Origin: Murdochiella massiliensis
GTDB lineage: Bacteria > Bacillota > Clostridia > Tissierellales > Peptoniphilaceae
Assembly (NCBI RefSeq): GCF_900059565.1
Contig: NZ_FIZW01000002.1
Location: forward strand, 434,001-498,000
Length of the DNA stretch: 64,000 nt
Reading direction: 5' to 3'
The notes beneath the pieces are model-generated. The model made no database searches. It was not told the DNA's origin and saw only the letters and a list, made by a program, of their open reading frames with translations. Position numbers and translations under genes: made by a program. Of the stretch, positions 63,384 to 64,000 are shown one piece after another. The stretch's first letter is position 1; every line of letters starts with the position of its first letter.

Positions 63384-64000
63384 TGCGAAACTTCATTGAA
63401 GATATTCTTGAACGAAAAGAGCGGGAGTCGGAACGCTTAGAGTTCAAAGCCTACGTTTTTAACGGTGGTAAATTCTCAAGTCTTCCACAAAAAGAGTCTG
63501 ATAAGTTCTTAAAAGAAATCTGTGCCTTTGCAAACACTTTCGGTGGAACCATTGTGTTGGGAATTTGTGAAGATGATAATCACAATCCCTCCGACATCGT
63601 CGACACGCAAGTCACAGAAGAGTTGTTCGAAGAATGGGAAGCGTCGTTCCGCAATACAATTGCAAATCGGACTATTCCGGTGCTTTATGGAATAAAACTA
63701 GAGCATCTTGTTGTTAAAGATAAGAATTGTATTGTGGTTAAAATTCCGCGGAGCGCTCTTGGCCCACACGCCTTTGACAATGGTAGCCGTGATGAATTCT
63801 GTAAGCGAAACGGGAATACCATCACTCCGATGCGGTACAACGATCTTAAGCAAGCGTTTGTGGATTCTGATCGTCTACAGAAAAGAATCCTATCCTTTCG
63901 GGATGAAAGATTAGCAATGATTCTTTCGGGCGAAATTGATGAGTCCATGATGGATCAGACTGCTCTTGTAATCCATATCTTTCCAGAAAATGCCTTATCG
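63383..64000 (+). CDS. AlbA_2/Schlafen-type DNA-binding domain protein (partial)
   Basis: The first 206 residues of a larger protein cut by the window end. SERLEFKAYVFNGGKFSSLP, FLKEICAFANTFGGTIVLGI and the following CEDDNHNPSD match the N-terminal AlbA_2 domain found in regulators, defence proteins and Schlafen-like nucleases. CKRNGNTITPMRYNDLKQAF follows the domain end. What sits C-terminal (winged helix, ATPase or nuclease) is outside the window and decides the function. It is coupled to the preceding unknown gene. Confidence 0.8.
   Translation, partial: MRNFIEDILERKERESERLEFKAYVFNGGKFSSLPQKESDKFLKEICAFANTFGGTIVLGICEDDNHNPSDIVDTQVTEELFEEWEASFRNTIANRTIPVLYGIKLEHLVVKDKNCIVVKIPRSALGPHAFDNGSRDEFCKRNGNTITPMRYNDLKQAFVDSDRLQKRILSFRDERLAMILSGEIDESMMDQTALVIHIFPENALS

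Overview
The window is chromosome of a low- to mid-GC Gram-positive bacterium. Signs are an S10 ribosomal operon, a lysine riboswitch, class III fructose-1,6-bisphosphatase, a nine-gene V-type ATPase with a sodium-type rotor subunit, an N-acetyl sugar amidotransferase, and two large secreted proteins with Clostridia-type CWB2 cell-wall-binding repeats. This fits an anaerobic amino-acid-using member of Bacillota (Tissierellia/Peptoniphilaceae, something like Murdochiella, would suit). That placement is inference from gene content only.

Layout. 1-2.8 kb: start of the S10 operon (rpsJ, rplC, rplD, rplW, rplB; minus strand) with its own promoter and a structured leader of about 330 nt. 2.8-9.2 kb: a five-gene surface-polysaccharide operon (three glycosyltransferases, an amidotransferase and a polymerase/ligase). 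9.2-9.6 kb: palindromic and direct repeats. 9.6-12.2 kb: a lysine-riboswitch-controlled ABC transporter whose binding protein and permease are fused. 12.4-14.5 kb: fbp. 14.5-20.8 kb: an A+T-richer block with a cysteine desulfidase-like enzyme, a LysR regulator, a UroD/MtaA-like protein, a creatinase-like M24 protein and an AbgT transporter. 21-27.4 kb: transport and metabolism genes (ZIP, DUF1275, ECF S component, a cupin-like protein, sodium:alanine symporter, glpK). 27.4-34.3 kb: a secreted C69 dipeptidase and a secreted adhesin-like protein, each ending in three CWB2 repeats, with an aldo/keto reductase between them. 34.5-35.25 kb: non-coding DNA with six regularly spaced palindromes and a long inverted repeat. 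35.25-36.7 kb: a zinc-ribbon membrane protein and a flavin reductase-DUF4298 fusion. 36.8-43.6 kb: a D-allose-type operon (alsR-A-C-E-K-B-rpiB) with a clear promoter and a perfect 22-bp operator. 43.8-45.4 kb: an Mga-like regulator. 45.5-52.6 kb: a tightly packed housekeeping and stress cluster (map, mazF, an acpS-nnrD fusion, an adenosine-type deaminase, an alarmone synthetase-like protein, a nitroreductase, a metallophosphoesterase). 52.7-61.4 kb: the V-ATPase operon. 61.5-64 kb: a decayed mobile island (serine recombinase remnant, XRE regulator, broken ImmA peptidase, unknown gene, AlbA_2/Schlafen-type protein cut by the window end).

How the parts may work together. The sodium-type V-ATPase would make or use a Na+ gradient that the AGCS symporter, and perhaps AbgT, could exploit. 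The polysaccharide operon could supply the wall polymer that CWB2 proteins bind. Most genes lie on the minus strand. Five genes or gene groups run the other way: fbp, the LysR gene, the aldo/keto reductase, the Mga-like gene and the island.

The least explained things here are the 53-bp-period palindrome array at 34.6-34.9 kb, the AbgT/creatinase-like/UroD-like catabolic block, and several domain fusions. No CRISPR array, tRNA or rRNA gene was seen.
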